The position numbers were made by a program, and so were the translations under genes. Shown here in pieces: positions 1 through 11,340 of a DNA stretch of 37,500 bases. Every line of letters starts with the position of its first letter. Position 1 is the first letter of the stretch. Origin of the DNA: Apostichopus japonicus (lineage: Eukaryota > Echinodermata > Holothuroidea > Aspidochirotida > Stichopodidae); contig NC_092573.1 of the NCBI RefSeq assembly GCF_037975245.1, positions 5,385,001 through 5,422,500 of the forward strand, read 5' to 3'. Under the pieces are notes generated by a model. It saw only the letters and a program-made list of their open reading frames with translations, had not been told where the DNA came from and did not search any database.

Positions 1-24
1 ATCCATCCATCCGTCCATCCATTA
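1..24. repeat. (ATCC)n microsatellite at window edge
   Basis: The first bases are five to six tandem ATCC/GTCC units. The array is cut by the window edge, so its true length is unknown. Confidence 0.85.
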
Positions 25-60
25 AACTTTTCACGGTTTAACTGTTAATTTGTTGTATTC

Positions 61-1084
61 CATTGAAAATTAGTTCATAGAAGTTTGGCAGTCCTATTTT
101 CTCTCCTTAAGTTATGTGAACCTGATTTTATCTTTTATAGTTGACAAAAGGATGTCAAGTTAAGGTGTGTCAAGTAATGGTGTGTTATGTCACTATTTTA
201 AAGATTATTGGACTTGTATTATTTTAACACTTTGTTAACCTTGTTTTTTTGTTGTTTTTTAATCCAGGGACAAAAACATATCCACTTGATTCTTTTGTGA
301 ATTTCTTGAAATAAAAGTACCAGTCTCCTAGAAAATGTGACAATTTCTTTCTGTGACACAGGAAGCATAATTTGAGTAAAATTTCAGATGTTAATGTCAA
401 AAAGATGGACAACCAGGCCAATGTAATGAAAAATCCCTACCACATATTTATATCAGGGCATTTTACCATATTTTGTCAACCATGGGTTGAAGGTAATTGT
501 CATCAAAGTAAACCATGGTTTCCATTATTCATTCTCCAAGGATCCGAGCTTCATTATCGCCATGCGATTCACATTTATTTTCTAATTGTTGTTAGTTCTA
601 CATTTTCCAAAGCAGCCTTTAGGAAAGTGCTGAAATCAATACCATACTATCCATAGTCACGTTCACTATGTTAGGGCCTGCGAGAGCTGTGTGAAAAATA
701 TTAACTATGTCTTATTTGTGCAATCCACATTAAGTTTGTAGTGGTTTTGAACGTTAGGAAACTACTTATTTACAAATATTTGATTTTGGTAAGAAATACT
801 ATGACACCTTAAATCCATATTGAGTCGTCCGTTCAATACTTTACTTGTTTTCATCTTTGAAACTTCAAATGATTTGGAAATCAACATGAGAACTCAATTA
901 AATCTTTACAATGTTGTTGTTTGTCAGCAACTGTGCATGTCACAGTGCAAAGGAAAGTGTTAAGTGTTTGGTAACTTTTATAACTTAAAAAAAACAAACA
1001 ATGTGAGTGTAAGTGAGCAGAATAAATGTGTGGAAATCGGTCACCCCCCTTATAAGCACAACAAGTATGAAAAATGATTGTTAT
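61..1084. other. gene-free AT-rich stretch
   Basis: I see no convincing exon, RNA gene or repeat here. The short reading frames (for example 372-656 on the plus strand) have no signal peptide, domain or splice-supported boundary and look like chance frames. Confidence 0.5.
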
Positions 1085-1099
1085 ATAGATGTTTAAAAC

Positions 1100-1445
1100 A
1101 ATTTCAAAGTTAAAAACACCACAGTTTTATTGAATATCTTTGTAGGATCTATAAAAACAGAATTTCTTGTTAAAAATACCACAACAGTTGTAAAGCATAA
1201 CTTTCAAAGATCTGTAAAAACAGACATTTGTCTGTTAAAATAGCTCTGTCCGCTGTCGTGCAGAAAAACTTTGAAAAATGTAACAAAAATATTTTTACTC
1301 TGTTAAAATACCACAACAGTTGTGCAGGAAAACTCTAAAAGATGCACAAAACAAGAAGGATTTCTTTGTTAAAAATACCACCACAGTTGTATAGAAAAAC
1401 ATATTAAAAATGTATACAACAGAATTTTTATGTTAAAGTACTCTT
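1100..1445. repeat. degenerate tandem repeat, GTTAAAAATACCACAACAGTTGT core
   Basis: The phrase TGTTAAAAATACCACAACAG recurs with mutations at roughly 1105, 1170, 1300, 1367 and 1430. It alternates with a segment like CAAAGATCTGTAAAAACAGA. Spacing is about 65-75 bp apart from one longer gap. This is an old, diverged minisatellite with no coding potential. Confidence 0.6.
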
Positions 1446-1460
1446 AATATCTGTAACATT

Positions 1461-3067
1461 AACACACAGGTTATGATCTCACACTGAATATTTCTGTATA
1501 GAATTTACATGATAAACATGTTACAGGAAAACAAAATTATTATGTGAAATGGTTTTAAACAAAAGTTCTGTAAACCAATTACAACCCAAATTTTTTAAAA
1601 AGAAAACAGTTCCTTTCTGTAAAACAAATTCTGCATGATTAAATGTAAAATATCAAGAATTGATTGGAAACTCTTTTTGGTAACAGCTGCAGCTAATGTC
1701 AGAATTTGTTTTCCTTTGCAAGTCTTTAAATTTGATACATACCTTCCTTATTTCTCTTTGTACCACCATACTCTAGCAATATTCAACACAAAACAAAGCT
1801 ATTACTTTGTAATAATTGAGCAAACTGAGAAAATTTAATTAATCTAAATTCTCTAAGAAAGATGTAAATAGGTACACGTTCTTGACTAAAATGAATGTTC
1901 CGGGTAAAAGTGCAAAACAACATAGAAACAAATACAAAACAACAAAACAAAAGGAAGGAAAGAACGCAGAACATTGGCAAATATTCTCCTCAGAACGGAC
2001 GATCGATTTTGTCCTCAGATATTCTGACACCGTACCCAGAGGATCACATTCAATGTTATCATCAGGACCAAGTTACCCCTCAAAATAGGACCGCTTTTAT
2101 CTGTGAACGAAATACAATAATAAAAAAACAAAATCCAGAAAAGTTACTCAATAGTTTATCTAAAAAACAAAACAATTTGTTTGCCAAATGAACATTCATT
2201 GTCAACTGTAATTATAAACATTCTATTCTGCTTTCAACTTAGGCAAAGAAAAAGAAGAAAAGAAAATGTTATTGGAGGACACGACGAGCAAAACCGAACC
2301 TCAGTTTGAACCTTCTATCCAATATTTAAATTAGTTAAGCCAATGAATAGCATTGTTATACCGACTAGTGTCGAATGTTTTAATAGGATACATAATAATC
2401 ACTGACACAAAATATCTTTTTTTAACAAATATCTGTTTGCTGTCTGTGAGTGGAACGAATGATTCTTCGGCCTGGCAGTTGTACCAATTTGATATATAAC
2501 TACTTGAGTAAATCTACTCGATGTAGCGGTGGTTAGATTTACAATTTTATTGAACGAAGACAATTAAATATTTTGTAAATCTCGTTCTCCATTTGGTGAG
2601 TTCACTTCACTATTTACTGCTTTAGAATGTAGAGTCAATACTGATAAGTAGTTTAAATATCATCCATAGTCACTTAGTAAGCGACCTATATACGCACCAA
2701 TGCGAACTTAGAGCAGGTCTAAACGTATACTATTTAACTTCATTACATTGGAGCTGTGGGACCATATGAGAATTCACAACTGCATTTTCCACCTTTTTTT
2801 TGTCTATTTAGTAGCAGTATTCCGCAAGTAAAATTATTTTGTTAGCGCAAATTTGGGGATTTGATGAAAGTTTTAAGACTTAATAGAACTTACTATACAA
2901 TTGATATAAACTATTACAATGCAAAACTTAATTCATTCTCATATGTTGTTAATTGTTTAGTTCTATTGAGAACACCCCACCTCAGGGGGGTGAGGGGTGG
3001 GGCAAGACAATATCATTGATTTGAAAGTCTATTAATTTTTTTACTTTTGGACCTTTGAATATAATAC
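1461..3067. other. no gene recognised
   Basis: This is AT-rich sequence with scattered short frames on both strands (around 1635-2191) that overlap one another and show no exon features. Its right part lies downstream of the minus-strand pseudogene. Any further exons of that gene would be expected here, but I could not identify one. Confidence 0.4.
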
Positions 3068-3070
3068 ACT

Positions 3071-3121
3071 CACCAGAGTCACCAGAGTCACCAGATTCAC
3101 CAGACTCACCAGAGTCATCAG
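3071..3121 (-). repeat. 9-bp coding repeat (Ser-Gly-Glu/Asp)
   Basis: The minus strand repeats GACTCTGGT-like 9-mers and encodes DDSGESGESGDSGDSGE at the end of the last visible exon segment. It looks like an acidic linker. The intron donor falls in the last unit, so slippage here could create alternative donors. Confidence 0.7.
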
Positions 3122-5021
3122 AACAAATCATTGCTCGGAAAACTCGATTTAGATCTCTACAGGCGGCCTCCGTAGTCATGTATCCGGTATACTGAAACAG
3201 AAATGTTCTCCCGTCGACACCCCCGTCGTTGGTCAGTTCGAAAGCACGCAGAAACGAATCGGCAGAAGCAGTACATCTGTCAAAATCTTCAATGAAATTC
3301 AGCAACTCTGATTGAAAGAGGTTCACAAGATTTCGGCTCGCCCAGATGACATGTCAATACCGTTGGCTATTACGTCACAAAGCTGTGGCATGCTGGAAAA
3401 TCCAAGGTGAGCCAAAATGAACTGCGTTCACGCGTTCATGACGCGTTCAGTAATTACAACGTTATCTCCTCCAGCATTTAGCAAAATATAACTATAGATT
3501 GTACCATAATCTTCACAAATGTTGTGAGCGATAGGTAAGATTTCAGCAAGGTACGTATCCACGGATAAGCGAACCACAGATTGAAGATTGTTGTCAGAAT
3601 TGTAAAATTCATTCACAGACTCACATACTTCCATGGCAGAAATATTGTCCAAATCAAAAAGCACCCTTGTCACTTCAACTCCAGTTACGATCATGTAAAT
3701 AGCGGTTGGAATCCTCAACGAGATTGGAAAATCTCCATACTGGAGCGGAACCGTAATTTGCAGACAATTGTCCTCAATTTTTGCCAAGTCCATCTGTTGC
3801 AGAGCTACACATGCATCGGTCACATCCCCTGCGCCATCGGGAAAAGTGTCGACAAGGAAAGATTCAAATACCGAACACATCAAAGCCAACCCATTAACAA
3901 GCGTACCAGAGCGGAGAAAAGCACCCAAAACATTCGCAGCATCTTGAACATAGAACCCCGGGAGAATTTCACCAGGGACGGATGTGAAATCCCATGTGTC
4001 GAAACTTTGGCCTGTTGGTACAGAATAGGGGGAGGAGTAAATGTAGAGCGAGGATCAAACGCAGTTGAAAGACTTCTGCAAAATGTTTCCTCGGAGGGCA
4101 ATGAGTCCAGGTTTATACCAGTTACGATGTAAATGTTGTTCTTGGAGTCCATTTCAAGAAGGTTTAAAAGGCGTTTAATAGTCTTTGGCAAATCGTCTCG
4201 TCTGTCAGCATTAAATGGATATTATTGATGATACTAGATGCTCTGTTAATAAATTCGTCATTTGATGGGTTCCTTGAGAGAAACATACAAAAGGGTGTAT
4301 CATTAACATCAGACAAGGCATCTATAATAGTTATATAGAACAAATTGTCTGATCCTTGCCCTGCGTTATCACAAATATTGTCATCTCCGAACCCTTCAAA
4401 TAGCAGCGCTAACGGATAGGTTACAATTGTCTTGATTCGATTGATAATGCTCTCAATTTGCATACTCAATAAAAGCCGTAGTGCTGAACAGCCACCGAAG
4501 ACATCCCCAGAGAAAGGGGAAGGTCCTAGCCATTCAAGAAGCTCAAATGCAATCGACGATAGTTTCTCAACTGTCGCCTGGTTGTCAATAACGTTATTTT
4601 CAGTGTTAACGAGTGGTTCATTTGTCATCGACCCGAGACCCGTTTCTGTCCAAGAATTGATACATGCATCAATAATATTCGAACTACCTTCATTTCGGAG
4701 TGATGCTGTGATTTGGTCGCATTCTCTTCTAACGCTGTTATCACCGACCATATGGTTAAGAAAGGGACCAAATCGGACACACACCAAGCCAGCAATCACT
4801 TGCCACGAAGGTGCGTTCCATGCTAGACCCAGCACCTCCAACACTTCAGTTACAGTTGTTAACAATTTCTCCTGGATTTTCAAAAGTCATTAGATTACCG
4901 ATGACTGGTTGGACGTCCCAGTCTACTTCCCATTCAATTTGACAATCTGGACCCGCTGCAATTATCGGGATCAAAGAGAAAGCCACCGTGAGAACAAAGT
5001 AAAACCTTTCTCGGAAGTCAT
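3074..5021 (-). pseudogene. large secreted protein of unknown family, frame-disrupted
   Basis: A long stretch of minus-strand coding sequence is broken into pieces. The start is ATG at 5021-5019 (MTSEK). One surplus base then shifts into a hydrophobic signal sequence, FYFVLTVAFSLIPIIAAG, followed by PDCQIEWEVDWDVQPVIG. A second shift near 4880-4900 leads into 239 open residues (4883-4164). A third near 4160-4185 and a fourth at the C run near 4030 lead into the segment holding PGEILPGFYVQDAANVLGAF (down to 3431). TGA at 3430-3428 interrupts it, but the same frame stays protein-like (FILAHLGFSSMPQLCDVIAN). Another shift near 3330-3345 gives the last segment. The frame ends at a strong donor, CTCTG|GTGAGTG, at 3074/3073, so at least one more exon is expected. 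Cys-containing segments such as EETFCRSLSTAF and DETICQRLLNAF look like diverged internal repeats. I do not recognise the family. Several lesions sit at short homopolymers, so unpolished-assembly error is a real alternative to pseudogene decay. Confidence 0.6.
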
Positions 5022-5034
5022 GGCTATAGCTCCG

Positions 5035-5325
5035 CTAACCTATACCTGTAGAAGTAGAGTAAAGTAACAATGGGAGTGTAGAGTAGCCTAATGTAAAACG
5101 GAGACAATGTCCAATATAGTCCGGTATAATGAAGTCTAGTAAAATCATGTCAATAAAGTTAACTGAGATGAACCCCTAAAATCCAGTCAATTAGAAGTGC
5201 AGTAAACTCTAGTTAAGTTCAGTGGAGTTGACTATAGTGAAGTCAGGTAGAAATAAAGTGAAGTCATGTCTAGCGGATGTAGTGAATTGATAACAAGTGA
5301 AGTTATGTGAAGCCAAGTGTATGCA
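5035..5325. repeat. low-complexity AGT/AAGT-rich repeat
   Basis: The sequence is built from short variants of TAGTGAAGTC, TAGTAAAGT and AAGTCTAGT, with no fixed period. It lies immediately upstream of the start codon of the disrupted secreted-protein gene, where a promoter would be. No clear TATA box was seen. Confidence 0.5.
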
Positions 5326-6700
5326 AGTCATTCAATGTGCCTTGAGGGGTAGAGGGAGGGGAGGGTTCAGGGTGGTTAGCTACTGTTTGTTGACAGGGTG
5401 ATATAGCGAGCACGTTTCCAAACGGAGATTAAAAGCTTCCTTCTACTAAGTTATGAACAGGAGTCGTAATCGATTGGTTTTGAAATAAGAGAGTTTTGTG
5501 CGCTCAAAATTGGTTGGTTATTAAATTTTTTATATTGTGCTCTTTGGAATAATCTGATGTCCTTTTTTTGCTTTAAAAAATTAGTAAACAATTTCAATGA
5601 CTATTTTACTGTTCAGGGAGGAGAAAGTGATATTGGTTGTTTGATTGATTGATTGATAAAAGGGTCATCTAAAAATTGATCCTTTTCATAATTTTACCCT
5701 TCCTCCTGTGGTTCCCAGTTCAAGGGACTTGTCACACCACTGCCTGCTTTAAGTAAAGCCGATCTACAAACTGTACACATTTTTCCTTGTGAGAGTCACA
5801 TTCCATCACTTTTATACACAAAATACTTGTTGCTGATTCACACATCACATGCAATGTTAACTATACAGCAATTTATAGTATTTGCAGAAGGCTGTAAGAA
5901 TGTGGTCTCAGATTTGGGCAATTTACCTTCTATTTTGGTTTCCATCCTCTTCTATTATGAGGGCACCCACAGCAACTTGATTATGGGGGCACAGCAGTTG
6001 TTACAGCATTCGGTAACATATGATATTTTAAGGGCATTACGGCTAGTCTTAAGGGCACTGCAGTGCCATTGGTGCCTTTGGTTAAATGGAGCCATTTGCT
6101 GACCTTCTTTTACCATTTTTTGTTGTTGTTATTTAACACAATTTTTTAGAGTGTAGTTTGATACCAATTGATACATGTCATAAAGCAGTCACTATTCAAA
6201 GTCCAATTGGTAGAGATTAACAGGTATTTTGGTAGAATTAGCAAAACCAGCAGGCTGGTTTCTTAATATCAATCAAACCTAAGAATATCATGTTACGATC
6301 AAAAGCTAACATTTTGTTTAGTATAAACATTGTAGTTGTATGGTGGCTGTTTTCGTTCATGTGAAAGCTGCCCCAAGGGAAACTGTTCCAAGGAATGAAA
6401 GTTACAAAATAAATATATTTTTTAGCAACCAGGAAGAAAGAATAGAAGAAAAATAGGCATGGGAGAAGGATAATCGATTGGTAACCACAATTGTGCCACA
6501 GTATTGCAAGTTTTGGTATAAAAGGAAGGTTTTTTTAAGGACATTACTGCAAGTGGTGAGGTGTTTTTTTTTAAGTCATCAGTGCCACTTCCCGTAATGG
6601 TCTTAAAAGTTTCGCTTAAATTTATTTGCTTTTTTTTAAATTAAATTTAATGTCATATAAATGAAGAATGAAACTGGGAAGAGAGGAAGGAAACATTTGG
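5326..6700. other. gene-free stretch with small (TTGA)n run
   Basis: I see no supported exon. A short GATT/ATTG microsatellite lies at about 5637-5660. The plus frame 5827-6102 begins in non-coding-like sequence and has no domain or splice support. Confidence 0.45.
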
Positions 6701-6727
6701 CTGTGATGGGATTCGAACTGTTGACCC

Positions 6728-6785
6728 TTTTAGCCGGTAGAGCACAGTATTGGTAATATTTAGGTCGCTGGCTCAAATCCCATTC
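6728..6785 (+). repeat. degenerate tRNA-like sequence (possible SINE head)
   Basis: The plus strand has an A-box-like TAGCCGGTAGAGCA (about 6731) and, some 40 bases on, a B-box-like GGCTCAAATCC (about 6770-6780). That is near tRNA spacing. The arms do not fold into a clean cloverleaf. A complementary GGGATTCGAAC lies just upstream at about 6709, so the piece is flanked by an inverted B-box motif. I infer a decayed tRNA-derived SINE, not a functional tRNA. Confidence 0.35.
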
Positions 6786-7349
6786 TAATCAAATCATTTC
6801 TTTGCCCTTTTTACAATTAATATTCAAACTGGATTGAGATTAATCTTACATCTGAACTTGTATTTCTAATCCGGATGTGAACATCTAGCCCTCGGATCAG
6901 TTATGGATTTAGTTAATCTCTAAAATGTAAACTTAATCAAGGTTTTATTTCTTCGATTTTCTAGTCACATCAACGCCTGAACAATATATGGTAGCCTTCT
7001 CCCAGGGCACCATCAACTGCCTCCCTGGCCCAACATTAATAATGTGAATATCAATTAATTTTGATGATTAAAGAAATAAATATCAGAATGTAGATAATTC
7101 TCTGGCATCAACATGATAACCATTAATGTTTTGGATTATATGATAAACGAAGCCTGAGACTTATGTAAGAAAAATAGGTTTTGTAGTTTACATTTGATAT
7201 TGACTCAGGATAAATGGCGTGAATTTCTATTGGAAGTCGTGAAGTTTTTTAATTTGATTATTTTATATCTTGTGGTTAAAAATGGACTTTGTGTTTCATT
7301 CTAAAACACAGAGACATGTTCATCTTGTTGCTCTGCAGCATTTCTTTCA

Positions 7350-7472
7350 AATCTGTTTCGATCTGTTAATGATCTGCATCAGATCTATTTATGATCTGCT
7401 CGCATCGGATCATGTGTGTGATCTTGACCTCTGTGTCTGATCTGTTTATGATCTGTTTCAGATCTGATCCAC
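7350..7472. repeat. clustered GATCTG motif repeats
   Basis: About ten GATCTG/GATCT/TGATC motifs occur within roughly 120 bp, separated by 4-15 variable bases such as TTTAT, TTTCA and CATCA. This is a short degenerate tandem repeat. No role can be assigned. Confidence 0.6.
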
Positions 7473-7821
7473 GGTCTGTACTAAAATGTTAATTTAATCT
7501 GATTCTTATTCTCTCCCGACCCCACCCACTAAATTTATGTTCTTTGGAATAGACTGAGCAAGTCGTAGAAAATTGTGCATAATTGAACTTTTAAGCTAAA
7601 TCCGAGATGTGTCGTAACACAGTTAATAAGGTAACTATTCATAGCTCAAATTTTTTTTTTGTTGAAATTTTGATGGAAAAAATTGAGTAAGAATGAAGAA
7701 ATGGAGACACAACAAAATGATTTTGAACGTTTGTCTTATTTTTCATGTCATTTGCATAATATCATCATTTGCTTAAATTGTGATTGCTCAGAGTCTGGTA
7801 AACATCAAGGTCCAAGAAGCA

Positions 7822-9340
7822 ATCCTAACCATCATCAACCCAGGGGTAAAGGAGCTGAGGCTGAGAGGGGAGGCTGGTGAAGGGGATATTAACCATCATC
7901 ATCAACCCAGGGGTAAAAGAGATGAGGTAGGGAGGGGAGGCTGGTGAAGGGGATATTAACCATCATCATCAACCCAGGGGTAAAGGAGCTTAGGCAGGGA
8001 GGGGAGGCTGGTGAAGGGGATATAAACCATCATCATCAACCCAGGGGTAAAGGAGCTTAGGCAGGGAGGGGAGGCTGGTGAAGGGGATATTAACCATCAT
8101 CATCAACCCAGGGGTAAAGGAGCTTAGGCAGGGAGGGGAGGCTGGTGAAGGGGATATTAACCATCATCATCAACCCAGGGGTAAAGGAGCTTAGGCGGGA
8201 GGGGAGGCTGGTGAAGGGGATATTAACCATCATCATCAACCCAGAGGTGTAGGAGATGAGGCGGGGAGGGGAAGCTGGTGAAGGGGATATTAACCATCAT
8301 CATCAACCCAGGGGTAAAATAGATGAGGTAGGGAGGGGAGGCTGGTGAAGGGGATATTAACCATCATCATCAATCCAGGGGTAAAGGAGCTTAGGCAGGT
8401 AGGGGAGGCTGGTGAAGGGGATATTAACCATTATCATCAATCCAGGGGTATAGGAGCTTAGGCAGGTAGGGGAGGCTGGTGAAGGGGATATTAACCATCA
8501 TCATCAATCCAGGGGTATAGGAGATGAGGCGGGGAGGGGAGGCTGTTGAAGGGAATATTAACCATCATCATCAATCCAGGGGTAAAGGAGCTTAGGCAGG
8601 TAGGGGAGGCTGTTGAAGGGGATATTAACCATCATCATCAATCCAGGGGTATAGGAGATGAGGCAGGGAGGGGAGGCTGGTGAAGGGGATATTAACCATC
8701 ATCATCAATCCAGGGGTAAAGGAGCTTAGGCAGGTAGGGGAGGCTGGTGATGGGGATATTAACCATCATCATCAATCCAGAGGTAAAGGAGATGAGGCAG
8801 GGAGGGGAGGCTGGTGAAGGGGATATTAACCATCACCATCAACCCAGGGGTAAAGGAGCTTAGGCAGGTAGGGGAGGCTGGTGAAGGGGATATTAACCAT
8901 CACCATCAACCCAGGGGTAAAGGAGCTTAGGCAGGTAGGGGAGGCTGGTGAAGGGGATATTAACCATCATCATCAATCCAGGGGTAAAGGAGCTAAGGCG
9001 GGGAGGGGAGGCTGGTGAAGGGATACTAACCATCATCATCAACCCAGGGGTGAAGGAGATGAGGCAGGGAGGGGAGGCTGGTGAAAGGGATATTAACCAT
9101 CATCATCAACCCAGGGGTAAAGGAGCTTAGGCAGGTAGGGGAGGCTGGTGAAAGGGATATTAACCATCATCATCAATCCAGGGGTATAGGAGCTGAGGCG
9201 GGGAGGGGAGGCTGGTGATGGGGATATTAACCATCATCATCAACCCAGGGGTAAAGGAGCTGAGGCGGGGAGGCTGGTGAAGGGGATATTAACCATCACC
9301 ATCAACCTAGGGGTAAAGGAGCTGAGGCAGGGAGGGGAGG
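7822..9340. repeat. 67-bp minisatellite, about 23 copies
   Basis: The unit contains GATATTAACCATCATCATCA, then CCCAGGGGTAAAGGAGCTTA, then GGCAGGGAGGGGAGGCTGGT. Measured spacing between successive CATCATCATC blocks is 67 bp. Variants are interspersed: AACCCAGG/AATCCAGG, GAGCTTAGG/GAGATGAGG, and CATCACCATC near 8830-8920 and 9295. Because 67 is not a multiple of 3, the frames across it are not conserved coding sequence. The G-rich half has several GGGG runs and could form quadruplexes. Confidence 0.95.
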
Positions 9341-10229
9341 TCATAAAGAGTAAACAGAAACAAAACGAAGGTTTTCAACAAAATTACACTTTTCAATTAC
9401 CCTTCACTTATAATTTTTCAAGAAGAGGACACTACCTAATTTTCCATTTTTGTCTTTGTAATGGGCCACTTCAGAGACTTTATACAAAATTGATGGTGGG
9501 GATGGGGTGGATGGGGAGATTAAAACTTGAAACGCAAGCATCCATTTTAAGCCCTGAGTGTTTCACGACATTGTTTTATAACTAAATGTCAACCGTCCAT
9601 AAATGTTTTGGTTGGGGTGGGGGGGGGGGGGCGACGCACAGTGGAATGAGAGGCTCCTCTCGCTATATCGGATTAATATGTTCATAAACTCGAATTTATG
9701 TCACTATTTATTCTGGAATTTTGTCCTCTGTGGCATTCGCTACGATAGAGAATTGGTTGCTACATTATTGCTAGATAGGAACATCCTTAATTTGAATGTG
9801 TTGCTGAGCTGGAGGGGTGGAGCTTGGGGGATTGCTTTACAAGTGCGTTCCAGAATTCAAACGATGTTACATATGATGAAAGGACTAAATATACGATGCA
9901 ATAAAGCAAGATAGCTTGTTCTACGCGTGTCAAAAGTGTACGCAAAAGCATTCAGTAGAAGTGAAATCTTATACTGAACATGTAGCCATGCAGATGTCTC
10001 TGCGTAACGTTCTTATTATGTCGGGCATTGTTATGGGTTTATAGTTACCTTCGTCATCTATTGTGATTCATACATGTAATTGTGAAAGAACGCCCTCCAA
10101 ACCGAAGAATATATGAACGATACAATCAAGAATGGCGTCTCTTTAATCATTGACGACTGCCTCAATATTCATTAAAGTGAGCGTGCAAACTCATATGTAT
10201 TAGAGACCCCCATAGTCAATGAGAAACAA
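9341..10229. other. no gene recognised; downstream flank of GRP-A
   Basis: A G run lies at 9619-9631. The overlapping plus frames (9277-9914) start in the minisatellite or the G run and are not credible genes. From about 9990 the sequence becomes similar to 17000-17060 (shared GTTCTTATTATGTCGG), marking the 3' flank common to the two glycine-rich-protein copies. Confidence 0.45.
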
Positions 10230-10323
10230 ACGAGTTAGTTCAAGTGCATTTGACGGTATCGATAATTGATAACAAAACCACAACATCGTCGATTTTTATC
10301 AGGACACTGAATAGTGAGGAGTA

Positions 10324-10329
10324 TTTAAT
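10324..10329 (-). terminator. candidate poly(A) signal of GRP-A
   Basis: ATTAAA on the minus strand lies in a block (GTATTTAATCCAATTCATCA on the plus strand) that is identical in the second copy at 17214-17233. It sits about 500 bases past the stop codon. Conservation between paralogues supports a 3'-end role, but cleavage there is inferred. Confidence 0.45.
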
Positions 10330-10679
10330 CCAATTCATCAGGAGATAAGTATAAACAGTGGATGCGAATATCACTGCTATTTATAGTCCAAATTGATTCA
10401 TTGGTTACAGTACAGAGTAGTGGTATTATTCTCAATCATCATCTTCGTCATCCTCTTCGTCAGCTTCAAAGCTGGAGATGGAGGTTTGTTGCAACAGGAC
10501 TTCCATCTTGTGGCAGCATTATTGGTGAGGAAATTTGGTTCTTGAATGCAGAGAGAACGTTCTGGGTTGCAACCATACAAGGAAAGACCCGAATAGACAT
10601 TTTCTTGTGAGTAAGAATTTAACATATTTCATTCTCTTCTGCCGACGACCGCCAACAATTCCTCTTAATCACCAACCGC

Positions 10680-11340
10680 TACCGCCAACTCGTCGTTCAC
10701 CGCCACCGTCACCGCCACCGCCTCCTACCCCTCCTACCCCTCTATACCTCTCCTCCTCCTATTCCTATTCCTCCTCCACCTTCTCCGTTCTACCTTCCCA
10801 AACCAATAAAATCGGCCGTGCTACCTCCTCTACCACCCCCCTCTCCCTCCTCCTCTACCACCCCCTCTACCACCGTCTTTACCTCCCCCTTTACCTCTAC
10901 CTCCTCCTATGCTACCGCCTATACCTCCTCCTCCACCTCCTCCTCCACCTCCTCTACCTCCTCCTCCACCTCCTCCTTTGGTACCGCCAACTTGTCCCCC
11001 TCCGCCGCCACCACCGCCATCGCCTCCTCCACCTCTTCCTCCACCTTCACTTCCTTTTTTGCTACAGCCACCAACTCCGTCACGACCACCTCCTCTTCCT
11101 CCACCCCCTCCTCTACCTCCTCCTCCTCCACCTCCTCTTCCTCCTCCTCCACCTCCTCCTCCTCCTCCTCCACCACCTCCTCCTCCTCCATCACCTCCTT
11201 TGTTACCGCCATTTCCTCCTCCATCGCAACCGCCACCGCCACCTTCTCCTCCTTCTTTGCTACCCATGCCTTGTCCTCCTGCGCCGCCATCGCCGCCATT
11301 GCCGCCACCACCTCTGCCTCCAACTCTACCTTCCCTTTTA
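10680..11340. repeat. (TCC)n/(GGA)n trinucleotide tract, coding in GRP-A
   Basis: This is an interrupted CCT/CCA/CCG trinucleotide polypyrimidine tract on the plus strand. Most of it is the glycine-coding second exon of GRP-A read on the minus strand. The part below 10830 lies in its 3' untranslated region. The other frames give poly-Pro, poly-Ser, poly-Leu and poly-Glu, which I treat as shadows. The strand asymmetry makes triplex DNA or quadruplexes likely. Confidence 0.9.

Noticed and set aside
3581-4893. Plus-strand frames of 183 and 153 codons opposite the secreted-protein locus
   Set aside because: They lie antisense to sequence that is clearly protein-like on the minus strand and have low-quality composition.
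8948-9585. Frames across the minisatellite (GGEAGEG-type repeats)
   Set aside because: The 67-bp period is not a multiple of three, so the repeated peptides arise from different frames and are not a coding repeat.
9603-9914. 103-codon plus-strand frame
   Set aside because: It begins in a G run, shows no recognisable domain, and lies in the downstream flank of GRP-A on the opposite strand.
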